Positions 1 to 6,234 of a DNA stretch of 7,244 bases are shown here, piece by piece; position 1 is the first letter of the stretch; every line of letters starts with the position of its first letter. Source of the stretch: an uncultured Eubacteriales bacterium. Its GTDB lineage: Bacteria; Bacillota; Clostridia; Oscillospirales; Acutalibacteraceae. Below the pieces are notes generated by a model. That model did not search any database and had not been told where the DNA came from. It was given only the letters and a program-made list of their open reading frames with translations. Made by a program: the position numbers and the translations under genes. The DNA lies in NCBI GenBank assembly GCA_900317795.1, contig ONIF01000095.1, positions 1-7,244 of the forward strand, given 5' to 3'.

Positions 1-494
1 AACCCTTCCTCCATGGCAAGAGCCTTTGTCAAGCCGATAATGCCTGCTTTTGCAGCGGAATAATGCACTTCGCAAGAGCCTCCGACCTGCCCCCACATGG
101 AAGAAATATTGATAATTCTGCCGAAGTGCTGACGTATCATATATGGGAGGGCTTCACGACAGCAGAAAAATGCACTGCTCAGATTTGAGGAAATCATATT
201 ATTCCAGTCATCGTCTGTAATGTCGGTAAAAAGCTTTGTTTGAGCAATTCCCGCATTGTTGACAAGAATGTCAATACCCGAAATTTCGGAAAACATTCTT
301 TTCACTTCATCTGATTTTGACACATCAGCTTTTACAAGTTCAACAGAATAATTTTTCAGTTCGTCAAGCAGGGCAAGAGCGGATTTTTCCGACTTGTTGT
401 AATTGATATATACATGACAGCCTTTTTTGGCAAAGAGCCTTGCAGTTTCCGCACCGATACCCCTTGACGAACCTGTAATTAAAACTTTTTTCAT
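1..494 (-). CDS. Short-chain dehydrogenase/reductase, FabG/YmfI-like, 3' end outside window
   Basis: Reading from the ATG at 494-492, 164 codons are open to the window edge, so the C-terminal third or so is missing. It is a classical SDR with a Rossmann fold: TGSSRGIG at residues 7-14 (cofactor glycine motif), Asp57 in ADV (adenine contact), NNAG at 79-82, and the catalytic set Asn104, Ser132, Tyr145, Lys149 (YSAAK). All catalytic residues are present. No acidic residue ends the second beta strand (VYINY, 28-32), which fits NADPH better than NADH. The stretch ISSMWGQVGGSCEVHYSAAK resembles, from memory, the clostridial/bacillal YmfI group, which reduces the 5-aminopentanone modification on elongation factor P; plain FabG (3-oxoacyl-ACP reductase) is the alternative. 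It overlaps the upstream flavin reductase by ATGA and has no clear own ribosome site, so translation is probably coupled. SDR membership is certain; substrate is inferred. Confidence 0.93.
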   Translation of the reverse strand, partial: MKKVLITGSSRGIGAETARLFAKKGCHVYINYNKSEKSALALLDELKNYSVELVKADVSKSDEVKRMFSEISGIDILVNNAGIAQTKLFTDITDDDWNNMISSNLSSAFFCCREALPYMIRQHFGRIINISSMWGQVGGSCEVHYSAAKAGIIGLTKALAMEEG

Positions 495-994
495 GCTTTT
501 TTAAGTACGCTGACGATTTTACCGACAAACATTTCATGCCAATCGCCTTTGGAATAGCTTTTTTCAATGATAGATTTGTCAATAAAGCAGTCGGAAGTCA
601 TTTTCTGCTTATAGATTTTTTTGCAGACAAGGACAAGTTCCGCCTGTTCAAAATAGGTGATATTTTCGTCATGCACGGGAGTAAGACCTGTTGCAGAGAT
701 TTTATCAACATCTCTGCCCGAGTTAGTACCGCAGAATGCAAGTTCTTTCATAAATTTTCCATTGAAGAAAGAGAGGGTATAATATTCGCTGTTGTCCATG
801 AATTCGAGGGTATATCTTGAATCACGGATAAAAGTGAAAGCAACATCTGTATTCCAGAGTACGCCTACACCGCCCCAACTTGCTGTCATGGTATTGAATT
901 TGTCTTTGTCGCCTGCCGTGACAAGCATCCATTCATTGCCGATTTTTGAAAAGAAGTTGTCGTTAAGTTCGGTAGTATCAATTTTTTTAAACAT
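491..994 (-). CDS. Flavin reductase-family protein (FMN-binding split barrel)
   Basis: A complete 167-aa protein of the flavin reductase-like (split-barrel FMN-binding) family. Visible marks are NTMTASWGG at residues 34-42, followed by GVLWN, the strand YYTLSFF at 71-77, CGTNSGRDVDK at 88-98 and WHEMFVGKI near the C terminus; this arrangement is typical of short clostridial members of about 165 aa. Such proteins bind FMN and may reduce free flavin or pass electrons to a partner; the exact substrate cannot be read from sequence. The ATG at 994 is chosen because GGAGG lies at 1007-1003, 8 nt upstream; a TTG in frame at 1009 would place the start inside that Shine-Dalgarno sequence. The stop overlaps the start of the SDR by four bases (ATGA), indicating one transcript and coupled translation. 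No signal peptide or membrane segment is seen, so it is cytoplasmic. Confidence 0.92.
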   Translation of the reverse strand: MFKKIDTTELNDNFFSKIGNEWMLVTAGDKDKFNTMTASWGGVGVLWNTDVAFTFIRDSRYTLEFMDNSEYYTLSFFNGKFMKELAFCGTNSGRDVDKISATGLTPVHDENITYFEQAELVLVCKKIYKQKMTSDCFIDKSIIEKSYSKGDWHEMFVGKIVSVLKKA

Positions 995-1026
995 ATATAA
1001 GACCTCCAAAGAAATTATTATAAATA

Positions 1027-1035
1027 ATTATATCA
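1027..1035 (-). promoter_or_regulatory. Extended -10 promoter for flavin reductase-SDR pair
   Basis: On the minus strand the sequence reads TGATATAAT, a perfect extended -10 element (TGnTATAAT). No good -35 hexamer is present at 17 nt, as expected for extended -10 promoters. Predicted start near 1020 would give a leader of roughly 25 nt containing the GGAGG site. A second TATAAT on the same strand at 1022-1017 is too close to the ribosome binding site to be the more likely one. Confidence 0.55.
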
Positions 1036-1062
1036 CACTTTTAAAGAAAATAGAAACATTTT

Positions 1063-1944
1063 TTATTGCATTATGCAGTAGTCAAACCATATATCGCTGA
1101 TAGAGTAGTCATTCTGACTTGAATATATTTTGAATTTTATATTTGAATTCACATTGACGTTTTCCGAAAAGTCTATTTCAAATAAGCTTGATGTTTTAAT
1201 GTCAGTGGTGTCAAATTCGCAGAAATAATCAAATTGGTCATCTACGGAAATATCTATTCTGCTTATGCCTTTTTGGAAAAGATAGATTTTTGAACAATCT
1301 TTCTTATTTGATTCTGAAAAGACAATCGTATGATATTTTATGACAGAATGCTGAAACTCCTGTTTTGTATTGACATCTCCGTCTAATAAGTCGGAAGAGC
1401 CTTTTTTGTTATCTACGGTCAGCTTTGAAAATATAAGTTTTTCATCAGTGTCAACCCATTTTTCTTCGGGGGGAGAGGAAAGCTTTTTGGAGTACAATTC
1501 TATCATTGAACCGACTTGATATTCCTGAGTGTAAACCTTTGAAAAATAGAAACTGTCATTTATGCCGATTTGATAGTATATTACAAAGCTGTCATCTTGG
1601 GTATCTTCTTTTTTCACGGTTATGCCGTCTTGAGTATAAAGCAGTCCGTTTTTTGAAGGCAAAGTGCCGTCAAGTGTATAACGTATTGTGAAAGGGGAAG
1701 TTGGATATGCGTGGATAATTGAATTTACGGAAGTAGTCTTGCCGAAGTCAAATTTTGCAATGTCCGAAAAATCCATTGAACTGTATATTGAAATTGACGA
1801 TTCAATCAAGCCGATAATAAATGCAAAAATAGGAAGAAGCATTTTTGCATTTTTCTTTTTTCCGCCTAATGCAAGAAAAATGCAGTACAGCAGTGAAATA
1901 ATCATAATTCCGATTGTTATTACCGAAAAATAGAAAATAGCCAT
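1063..1944 (-). CDS. Membrane-anchored protein with chitobiase C-terminal-type (CHB_HEX_C_1-like) domain
   Basis: A 293-aa protein of unknown function. Two hydrophobic segments (about residues 4-27 and 35-54) are joined by a basic loop (GGKKKNAK), so by the positive-inside rule both termini and the large C-terminal part face outside. Residues about 79-142 contain IRYTLDGTLPS (87-97) then LLYT (101-104) and a hydrophobic strand pattern; the IRYTLDGTxPS...YT signature is that of the chitobiase/beta-hexosaminidase C-terminal domain, an immunoglobulin-like beta domain common in surface proteins of Firmicutes. The remainder (about 170-290) is beta-rich with DLLDGDVNTKQ at 185-195 and ISDIWFDY near the end, which resembles a degenerate F5/8-type C (discoidin) carbohydrate-binding fold; that part is inference. 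No catalytic domain is seen. The start at 1944 has GGGAAG about 8 nt upstream and a consensus promoter. Conserved function unknown; a cell-surface sensing or binding role is possible. Confidence 0.85.
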   Translation of the reverse strand: MAIFYFSVITIGIMIISLLYCIFLALGGKKKNAKMLLPIFAFIIGLIESSISIYSSMDFSDIAKFDFGKTTSVNSIIHAYPTSPFTIRYTLDGTLPSKNGLLYTQDGITVKKEDTQDDSFVIYYQIGINDSFYFSKVYTQEYQVGSMIELYSKKLSSPPEEKWVDTDEKLIFSKLTVDNKKGSSDLLDGDVNTKQEFQHSVIKYHTIVFSESNKKDCSKIYLFQKGISRIDISVDDQFDYFCEFDTTDIKTSSLFEIDFSENVNVNSNIKFKIYSSQNDYSISDIWFDYCIMQ

Positions 1945-1980
1945 TTTTACACTTCCCTTTTTTAAAAAAATTATGATATA

Positions 1981-2009
1981 ATTATATATTTTATGAAAAT
2001 AAAAGTCAA
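1981..2009 (-). promoter_or_regulatory. Sigma-A-type promoter of the membrane protein gene
   Basis: On the minus strand TTGACT (2009-2004) and TATAAT (1986-1981) are separated by exactly 17 nt, 11 of 12 matches to the housekeeping consensus. Predicted transcription start near 1974 gives a leader of about 30 nt to the ATG at 1944. The palindrome at 2021-2035 lies just upstream of the -35 box, where an activator or repressor could act. Confidence 0.72.
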
Positions 2010-2020
2010 TGCTGTATGAA

Positions 2021-2035
2021 ATGAATAATATTCAT
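2021..2035. promoter_or_regulatory. Palindrome resembling an ARG box with a 3-bp spacer
   Basis: ATGAATAATATTCAT is symmetric in both arms (TGAAT and ATTCA), with 3 central bases instead of the 4 of a canonical ARG box. It lies 11 bp upstream of the -35 box of the minus-strand membrane protein promoter. The arms match the ArgR/AhrC half-site exactly; whether the shorter spacer is tolerated is unknown, so an ArgR role is inference. Its centre is 188.5 bp from the centre of the ARG box before argG. Confidence 0.45.
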
Positions 2036-2207
2036 TGATTTATGCATAAATGTATAAATATTTGAGTGGAACGGGTTTGAAAATATTGATTTAGGGGTTA
2101 AAAGTGCAATATCAAAGGAATTTAAAGTGGAAATATGTTTGTAAAATGTATAAAATATAGGGAAAATTTAAATAAAATCTGTTACTTAATGAACAAAAAA
2201 CGTGTTT

Positions 2208-2225
2208 CTTGAATAAATATTCATA
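2208..2225 (+). promoter_or_regulatory. ARG box (ArgR/AhrC operator) upstream of argG
   Basis: CTTGAATAAATATTCATA carries both ARG half-sites intact (TGAAT and ATTCA) with a 4-bp A/T spacer; only the first outer base differs from the published consensus WNTGAATWWWWATTCANW. It lies 6 bp upstream of the argG -35 element. The known family behaviour is that the arginine repressor, with arginine as co-repressor, binds such boxes to shut off biosynthesis. Here the site does not overlap the promoter core, so repression may need a second site or looping. Confidence 0.8.
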
Positions 2226-2231
2226 AAACAC

Positions 2232-2259
2232 TTGATTTTATGCAAAAAACGTGTATAAT
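2232..2259 (+). promoter_or_regulatory. argG promoter, probably for the arginine cluster
   Basis: TTGATT (2232-2237) and a perfect TATAAT (2254-2259) are spaced by 16 nt. The predicted transcription start is near 2266, giving a leader of about 32 nt with GGAGG at 2284-2288. No other convincing promoter is seen ahead of argH, argC or argJ, so this one may drive the whole cluster. Confidence 0.68.
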
Positions 2260-2297
2260 AGATATTGCAATTAAAAAGTTTACGGAGGTTTTTAAAA

Positions 2298-3518
2298 ATG
2301 GGCGATATAAAAAAAGTAGTTTTGGCATATTCGGGCGGTCTTGATACATCAATCATCATTCCTTGGCTGAAAGAAAACTATGACAACTGCGAAGTTATTG
2401 CAGTATCGGGTGATGTCGGACAGGGTACAGAGCTTGACGGTCTTGAAGAAAAGGCTCTTAAAACAGGTGCGTCAAAACTCTATATAGAAGATTTGAACAA
2501 GGAATTTATTGAAGAATACGTATTCCCGACAATCAAGGCTGACGCTGTTTATGAAAGTAAATATCTTCTCGGAACATCTTTTGCAAGACCTATCATTGCA
2601 AAGCGTATCGTTGAAATCGCTCTTGCAGAAGGTGCGGACGCTATTTGTCACGGCTGTACGGGTAAGGGAAATGACCAGGTGCGTTTTGAACTCGCTATAA
2701 AGGCATTTGCTCCCGATATGAAGATAATCGCTCCGTGGAGAGAATGGAATATCAAATCCCGTGATGAAGAAATAGATTATGCAGAGGCACACAACATTCC
2801 TCTTAAAATAACAAGAGAAACTAATTATTCAAAAGACAAGAATATATGGCATATATCCCATGAGGGACTTGACCTTGAAGATCCTGCAAATGAACCCATG
2901 TATAACAAAGAGGGCTTTTTGGAGTTGGGCGTATCACCCGAACAGGCTCCCGATAAACCCACTTATGTAACAATTTCATTTGAAAAGGGTGTCCCGGTGG
3001 CAGTTGACGGTGAAAAACTCGGTGCAGTTGAGATTGTAAAGAAACTCAATCAGCTTGGCGGAGAAAACGGTATCGGCATTGTTGACCTCGTTGAAAACAG
3101 ATTGGTAGGCATGAAGTCCAGAGGCGTTTATGAAACTCCGGGCGGAACTATCCTCTACCATGCACATAACAAGTTGGAAGAAATCACTCTCGACAGAGAT
3201 ACATACCACTTCAAACAGCAGGTAGGCTTGCGTTTTGCAGAACTTGTTTACTTCGGACAGTGGTACACACCTCTCAGAAAGGCTCTTTCAGCATTTGTTG
3301 ACTCAACTCAGGAAACTGTTACAGGTGATGTAAAACTTAAACTTTACAAAGGCAATATCATAGATGCAGGCGTAACTTCACCGTATTCACTCTATGACAT
3401 GGACATTGCAACATTTGATGAAGATGAGGTTTACAACCAGAAGGATTCAGCAGGATTTATCAATCTGTTCGGACTTCCGATAAAAGTTCAGGCAAAGAAA
3501 AATCTTATCAAAGAGTAA
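2298..3518 (+). CDS. argG: Argininosuccinate synthase
   Basis: Complete, 406 aa, close to the usual length for the short bacterial form (about 400 aa). The enzyme joins citrulline and aspartate with ATP hydrolysed to AMP and pyrophosphate, giving argininosuccinate; it is a cytoplasmic tetramer. The N-terminal nucleotide-binding motif AYSGGLDTS is at residues 10-18 (PP-loop type) and the substrate-binding HGCTGKGNDQVRFE starts at 118; both are intact. GETNYSKDKN-like and SHEGLDLEDP segments follow as in the family, and the C-terminal multimerisation part is full length. The ATG at 2298 is chosen because GGAGG sits 9 nt upstream and the protein then begins MGDIKKVVLAYSGG; an in-frame TTG at 2265 would put the ribosome binding site inside the gene. 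It is first in the arginine cluster and lies behind an ARG box, so repression by ArgR with arginine is expected. Nothing odd is seen. Confidence 0.98.
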   Translation: MGDIKKVVLAYSGGLDTSIIIPWLKENYDNCEVIAVSGDVGQGTELDGLEEKALKTGASKLYIEDLNKEFIEEYVFPTIKADAVYESKYLLGTSFARPIIAKRIVEIALAEGADAICHGCTGKGNDQVRFELAIKAFAPDMKIIAPWREWNIKSRDEEIDYAEAHNIPLKITRETNYSKDKNIWHISHEGLDLEDPANEPMYNKEGFLELGVSPEQAPDKPTYVTISFEKGVPVAVDGEKLGAVEIVKKLNQLGGENGIGIVDLVENRLVGMKSRGVYETPGGTILYHAHNKLEEITLDRDTYHFKQQVGLRFAELVYFGQWYTPLRKALSAFVDSTQETVTGDVKLKLYKGNIIDAGVTSPYSLYDMDIATFDEDEVYNQKDSAGFINLFGLPIKVQAKKNLIKE

Positions 3519-3546
3519 TTCTTGACTGATAAAAACAGAGATTATT

Positions 3547-3584
3547 CAGGGCGAACAATGGGGAAAAAATCATTGTCCGCCTTG
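3547..3584 (+). other. Stem-loop in the argG-argH spacer
   Basis: Arms 3547-3560 and 3571-3584 can form a 14-position stem: 12 Watson-Crick pairs, one G-U and one A-C mismatch, closing a 10-nt loop (GGGAAAAAAT). No T-run follows, so this is not a normal intrinsic terminator; an mRNA stabiliser, processing site or leftover of a dispersed repeat are all possible. It ends 12 nt before the argH Shine-Dalgarno sequence. The GGGCGAACAATG/CATTGTCCGCC composition is GC-rich against its AT-rich surroundings. Confidence 0.7.
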
Positions 3585-3608
3585 ATGTTGTTTAACAAGG
3601 AGTGAATA

Positions 3609-4985
3609 ATGGTGAAACTTTGGGCAGGACGTTTCTCAAAGGAGATAGACAAGAAAACAAATGATTTCAATTCGTCAATATCATTTGACAGCAGAATGTA
3701 TCGTGAAGATATAGAGGGCAGTATGGCTCATGCCGAAATGATAGGCGAATGCGGAATTATCGAAAAAAGCGAATCTCAGGCAATTATAGAGGGCTTGAAA
3801 GGCATACTTGCCGATATTGACAACGGCACTTTACAGATTGACCCGAATGCCGAAGATATACATACTTTCATAGAGGGTGAACTCACTCAGCGTTTGGGGC
3901 AGACGGGAAAGCGATTGCATACAGCAAGAAGCCGTAATGACCAGGTTGCCGTTGATATTCGTTTATATCTTAAAAAAGAAGTGCAGAATATCAAGGCACA
4001 AGTTAAGGAGTTAATCGGAGTTATCTGCAATAAAGCGGAGGAATATGCAGGGGCGGTCATGCCGGGATATACGCATTTGCAGAGAGCACAGCCTATCACA
4101 TTCGGACATCATTTAATGGCTTATGCTGAAATGCTTTTGAGAGATGTTGACAGGCTGGAATGTGCATACAGACACATGGACGAAATGCCTTTGGGAAGCG
4201 GTGCATTGGCAACTACGACATATCCCATTGACAGAACTATCACGGCAAAACTGCTCAATTTCGACAGGATTTCGCAAAACAGTCTTGACGGTGTTTCCGA
4301 CAGGGACTTCTGTATGGAGTTGGCAAGCGTGCTTTCCATTATAATGGTACATCTTTCAAGATTTTCGGAAGAAATTATCATGTGGTGTTCATGGGAATTC
4401 AAATTTGTAGAGCTTGATGACGCATTTTCAACAGGTTCGAGTATCATGCCTCAAAAGAAAAATCCCGACATAGCGGAATTGGTAAGAGGAAAATCGGGCA
4501 GAGTATTCGGTGATTTGATGACACTTCTCACAGTGATGAAAGGAATAGCCCTTGCATATAACAAGGATATGCAGGAGGACAAAGAGGCGATATTTGATGC
4601 AGTTGATACGGTAAAGATGTGTTTGACGGCATTCACGCCCATGATTGATACAATGAAAGTTCTCACGGACAACATGAGAAAAGCCGCTGCAAATGGCTTT
4701 ATCAATGCAACGGATTGTGCGGATTATTTGGTGAAAAAGGGCTTGCCGTTCCGTGACGCTTACAAGGCAACAGGCACTCTTGTAGCAATCTGCATAGAGA
4801 AAAAGACAACTCTCGAAGAATTGCCGATAGAGGAATATAAGAAAATATGTGATATATTTGACGAGGGAGTATATGAAGCAATTTCGCTTGAAAACTGCGT
4901 GAATGGCAGAAAGGTCATAGGAGGACCTGCAAGCGAGAACGTCAAAGCACAAGTAAAACGAGTTCAATTAGCAATTAGCAATTAG
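3609..4985 (+). CDS. argH: Argininosuccinate lyase
   Basis: Complete, 458 aa, normal for the family. It splits argininosuccinate into arginine and fumarate, the last step of the pathway, as a cytoplasmic homotetramer of the fumarase/aspartase superfamily. The N-terminal KLWAGRFSK is typical. Superfamily motifs are intact: SRNDQ at residues 108-112, GYTHLQRAQP around 153-162 with His156, and the signature GSSIMPQKKNPD at 276-287 with the catalytic serine loop. AAGGAG at 3597-3602 lies 6 nt ahead of the ATG at 3609. It follows argG by 90 nt containing a hairpin and no new promoter, so it is probably co-transcribed. The odd point is the 3' end: the last residues (QLAISN) and the TAG stop are encoded by three CAATTAG repeats, so the natural C terminus appears to have been replaced or trimmed by repeat sequence just after the conserved IGGPASENVKAQV region. 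Activity should not be affected. Confidence 0.98.
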   Translation: MVKLWAGRFSKEIDKKTNDFNSSISFDSRMYREDIEGSMAHAEMIGECGIIEKSESQAIIEGLKGILADIDNGTLQIDPNAEDIHTFIEGELTQRLGQTGKRLHTARSRNDQVAVDIRLYLKKEVQNIKAQVKELIGVICNKAEEYAGAVMPGYTHLQRAQPITFGHHLMAYAEMLLRDVDRLECAYRHMDEMPLGSGALATTTYPIDRTITAKLLNFDRISQNSLDGVSDRDFCMELASVLSIIMVHLSRFSEEIIMWCSWEFKFVELDDAFSTGSSIMPQKKNPDIAELVRGKSGRVFGDLMTLLTVMKGIALAYNKDMQEDKEAIFDAVDTVKMCLTAFTPMIDTMKVLTDNMRKAAANGFINATDCADYLVKKGLPFRDAYKATGTLVAICIEKKTTLEELPIEEYKKICDIFDEGVYEAISLENCVNGRKVIGGPASENVKAQVKRVQLAISN

Positions 4986-4999
4986 CAATGTGCAATTAT
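4965..4999 (+). repeat. Heptamer tandem repeat (CAATTAG)3 plus two variants
   Basis: Three exact CAATTAG units (4965-4985) are followed by CAATGTG (4986-4992) and CAATTAT (4993-4999). Because 7 is not a multiple of 3, the TAG falls in a different reading frame in each of the three perfect copies; the third one is the argH stop. The tract overlaps the last seven argH codons and fills much of the 46-nt gap before argC. Confidence 0.92.
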
Positions 5000-5031
5000 T
5001 TGTGAAAGCAGTTTTAAAGGAGAAAATGAAA

Positions 5032-6069
5032 ATGAAAATAAAAGCAGGAATAATCGGTGCAACAGGTTATGCAGGTGCAGAGCTTGTAAGAATACTCCTT
5101 ACACATCCGCAGGCTGAAATTGCGGCTATAAGCTCAGTAAGCTTTGAGGGAAAGAAATTAAGTGAAGTATATCCGTCATATAAAAGTCTTTGCGACATGG
5201 AGTGCGGTACACAAGAAGAAGTTGTTGCAAAGAGTGATGTCATATTTGCGGCACTTCCGCACGGACTTTCACAGGAATTAGCCGCTGAATGTGATAAACA
5301 GGGAAAAGCATTCATTGATTTGGGGGCGGATTTCCGTTTAGAAAGTGAAGATGAATATAAAGAGTGGTATGGCTGTGAATTTCTTGATAAAGATTTGCAT
5401 AAAAAAGCCGTTTACGGTTTGCCCGAGCTTTTCAGAGAGAATATAAAGGGTAAGAAAGTAATTGCCAATCCGGGTTGTTATACAACGGGTGCACCGCTGG
5501 CACTTGCCCCCGCTGTTGTCAATCATCTTGTAAGTACTGACGGAATTATCATAGATTCCAAATCGGGTGTCACAGGTGCAGGCAGAAAGCCTAATCAAGG
5601 CAATCACTATCCCGAATTGAACGAGGGATTTCACGCTTATAAAGTGGCAAATCACCGCCATACACCCGAAATTGAACAGACACTTTCCAAACTTTCCGGA
5701 AAGAATGTAAAAATTACATTTGTACCTCACTTATTGCCCGTTAATCGTGGTATCATTTCAACTTGCTATGCAAGACTGAATGAGGGCGTTACCAAAGAGC
5801 AAATCAGAAAGGCTTATGAAGATTTCTACAAAGACGAGTTTTTTGTAAGACTGTTGCCCGACGGTGCAAACGCTGATATTCACAATATAAAATATTCCAA
5901 TTTCTGTGACATATCGTTGCACGTTGACGAGAGAACAGGCACTTTTATAGCAATTTCGGCTATTGATAACATGGTAAAAGGTGCGGCAGGTCAGGCTATT
6001 CAAAATATGAATATCATTTTCGGATTAGATGAAAAGACGGGCTTGGTAATAGTTCCCCCTGCATTTTAA
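5032..6069 (+). CDS. argC: N-acetyl-gamma-glutamyl-phosphate reductase
   Basis: Complete, 345 aa, the usual length. It reduces N-acetyl-gamma-glutamyl phosphate with NADPH to N-acetylglutamate semialdehyde, the third step of the acetylated ornithine branch, in the cytoplasm. The N-terminal Rossmann motif GIIGATGYAGAEL is at residues 6-18. The catalytic cysteine is Cys149 in NPGCYTTG, and the histidine motif HRHTPEIEQ begins at His208; both are intact, as are the SGVTGAGR segment and the C-terminal NMVKGAAGQAIQNMN. The ATG at 5032 is chosen: GGAG at 5019-5022 is 9 nt upstream. The ATG at 5026 is only 3 nt away from it, and a GTG at 4990 lies inside the heptamer repeat. The gene starts 46 nt after argH without a visible promoter, and is followed by a large repeat-rich spacer before argJ. 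It belongs to an arginine cluster expected to be under ArgR control. Confidence 0.98.
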   Translation: MKIKAGIIGATGYAGAELVRILLTHPQAEIAAISSVSFEGKKLSEVYPSYKSLCDMECGTQEEVVAKSDVIFAALPHGLSQELAAECDKQGKAFIDLGADFRLESEDEYKEWYGCEFLDKDLHKKAVYGLPELFRENIKGKKVIANPGCYTTGAPLALAPAVVNHLVSTDGIIIDSKSGVTGAGRKPNQGNHYPELNEGFHAYKVANHRHTPEIEQTLSKLSGKNVKITFVPHLLPVNRGIISTCYARLNEGVTKEQIRKAYEDFYKDEFFVRLLPDGANADIHNIKYSNFCDISLHVDERTGTFIAISAIDNMVKGAAGQAIQNMNIIFGLDEKTGLVIVPPAF

Positions 6070-6086
6070 GAGAGTGGAGCATATTT

Positions 6087-6229
6087 AGTGTGAAGAGTGG
6101 AGAGTTGGGAGTGGAGCAAGTGCAAGTTCCAACTTTTCATAATAAAACAATTTTTTGAAAAAAGTGGATTTTTGAGAATTTTGTGGAAAGCGGAAGTAAC
6201 TCCACTCTCCACTCTCAACTCTCCACACT
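6087..6229 (+). repeat. Inverted heptad-repeat element, copy 1
   Basis: The left arm 6087-6116 (G-rich, built on AGAGTGG with 7-bp periodicity) is the inverted complement of the right arm 6200-6229 (C-rich, CTCCACT periodicity): 26 of 30 positions match. The 83-nt interior is AT-rich except for the conserved core 6162-6199. In RNA it could form a long stem with a large loop. Confidence 0.82.
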
Positions 6230-6232
6230 GTA
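6162..6232 (+). repeat. 71-bp direct repeat, copy 1
   Basis: Matches 6308-6378 at 69 of 71 positions; the differences are C/T at 6216 versus 6362 and A/T at 6227 versus 6373. The first 38 bases, from AAGTGGATTTTTGAG to GCGGAAGTAA, are identical. The rest is the C-rich heptad arm. The high identity against the diverged left halves points to recent duplication or conversion. Confidence 0.95.
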
Positions 6233-6234
6233 AT

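Larger units (their letters stand above)
1945..2297. other. Divergent intergenic regulatory region
   Basis: This AT-rich 353-nt stretch separates the minus-strand membrane protein gene from argG. It contains a consensus promoter for each direction, an ARG box (2208-2225), an ARG-box-like palindrome (2021-2035), a perfect 14-bp palindrome (2038-2051) and a 12-bp direct repeat (2194-2205 and 2243-2254). Between about 2055 and 2190 I see no gene, no RNA structure and no repeat that stands out. Confidence 0.8.

Noticed and set aside
536..820. Plus-strand open frames 536-820 and 792-1100
   Set aside because: They lie opposite the flavin reductase gene, which has clear family motifs and a strong ribosome site; no independent evidence supports them.
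2265..2297. TTG start 33 nt upstream for argG
   Set aside because: It would place the GGAGG site inside the coding region and coincide with the predicted transcription start; the ATG at 2298 gives the family-typical N terminus.
3547..3590. Intrinsic terminator after argG
   Set aside because: The stem is followed by CTTGATGTTG rather than a T-run, and argH follows at once in the same pathway.
4428..4967. 179-aa minus-strand open frame inside argH
   Set aside because: It is the antisense shadow of the conserved argH coding sequence and shows no recognisable family.
4990..5031. GTG at 4990 or ATG at 5026 as the argC start
   Set aside because: The GTG lies in the heptamer repeat without a ribosome site; the ATG at 5026 is only 3 nt from GGAG, whereas the ATG at 5032 is 9 nt away and begins directly at the conserved Rossmann strand.
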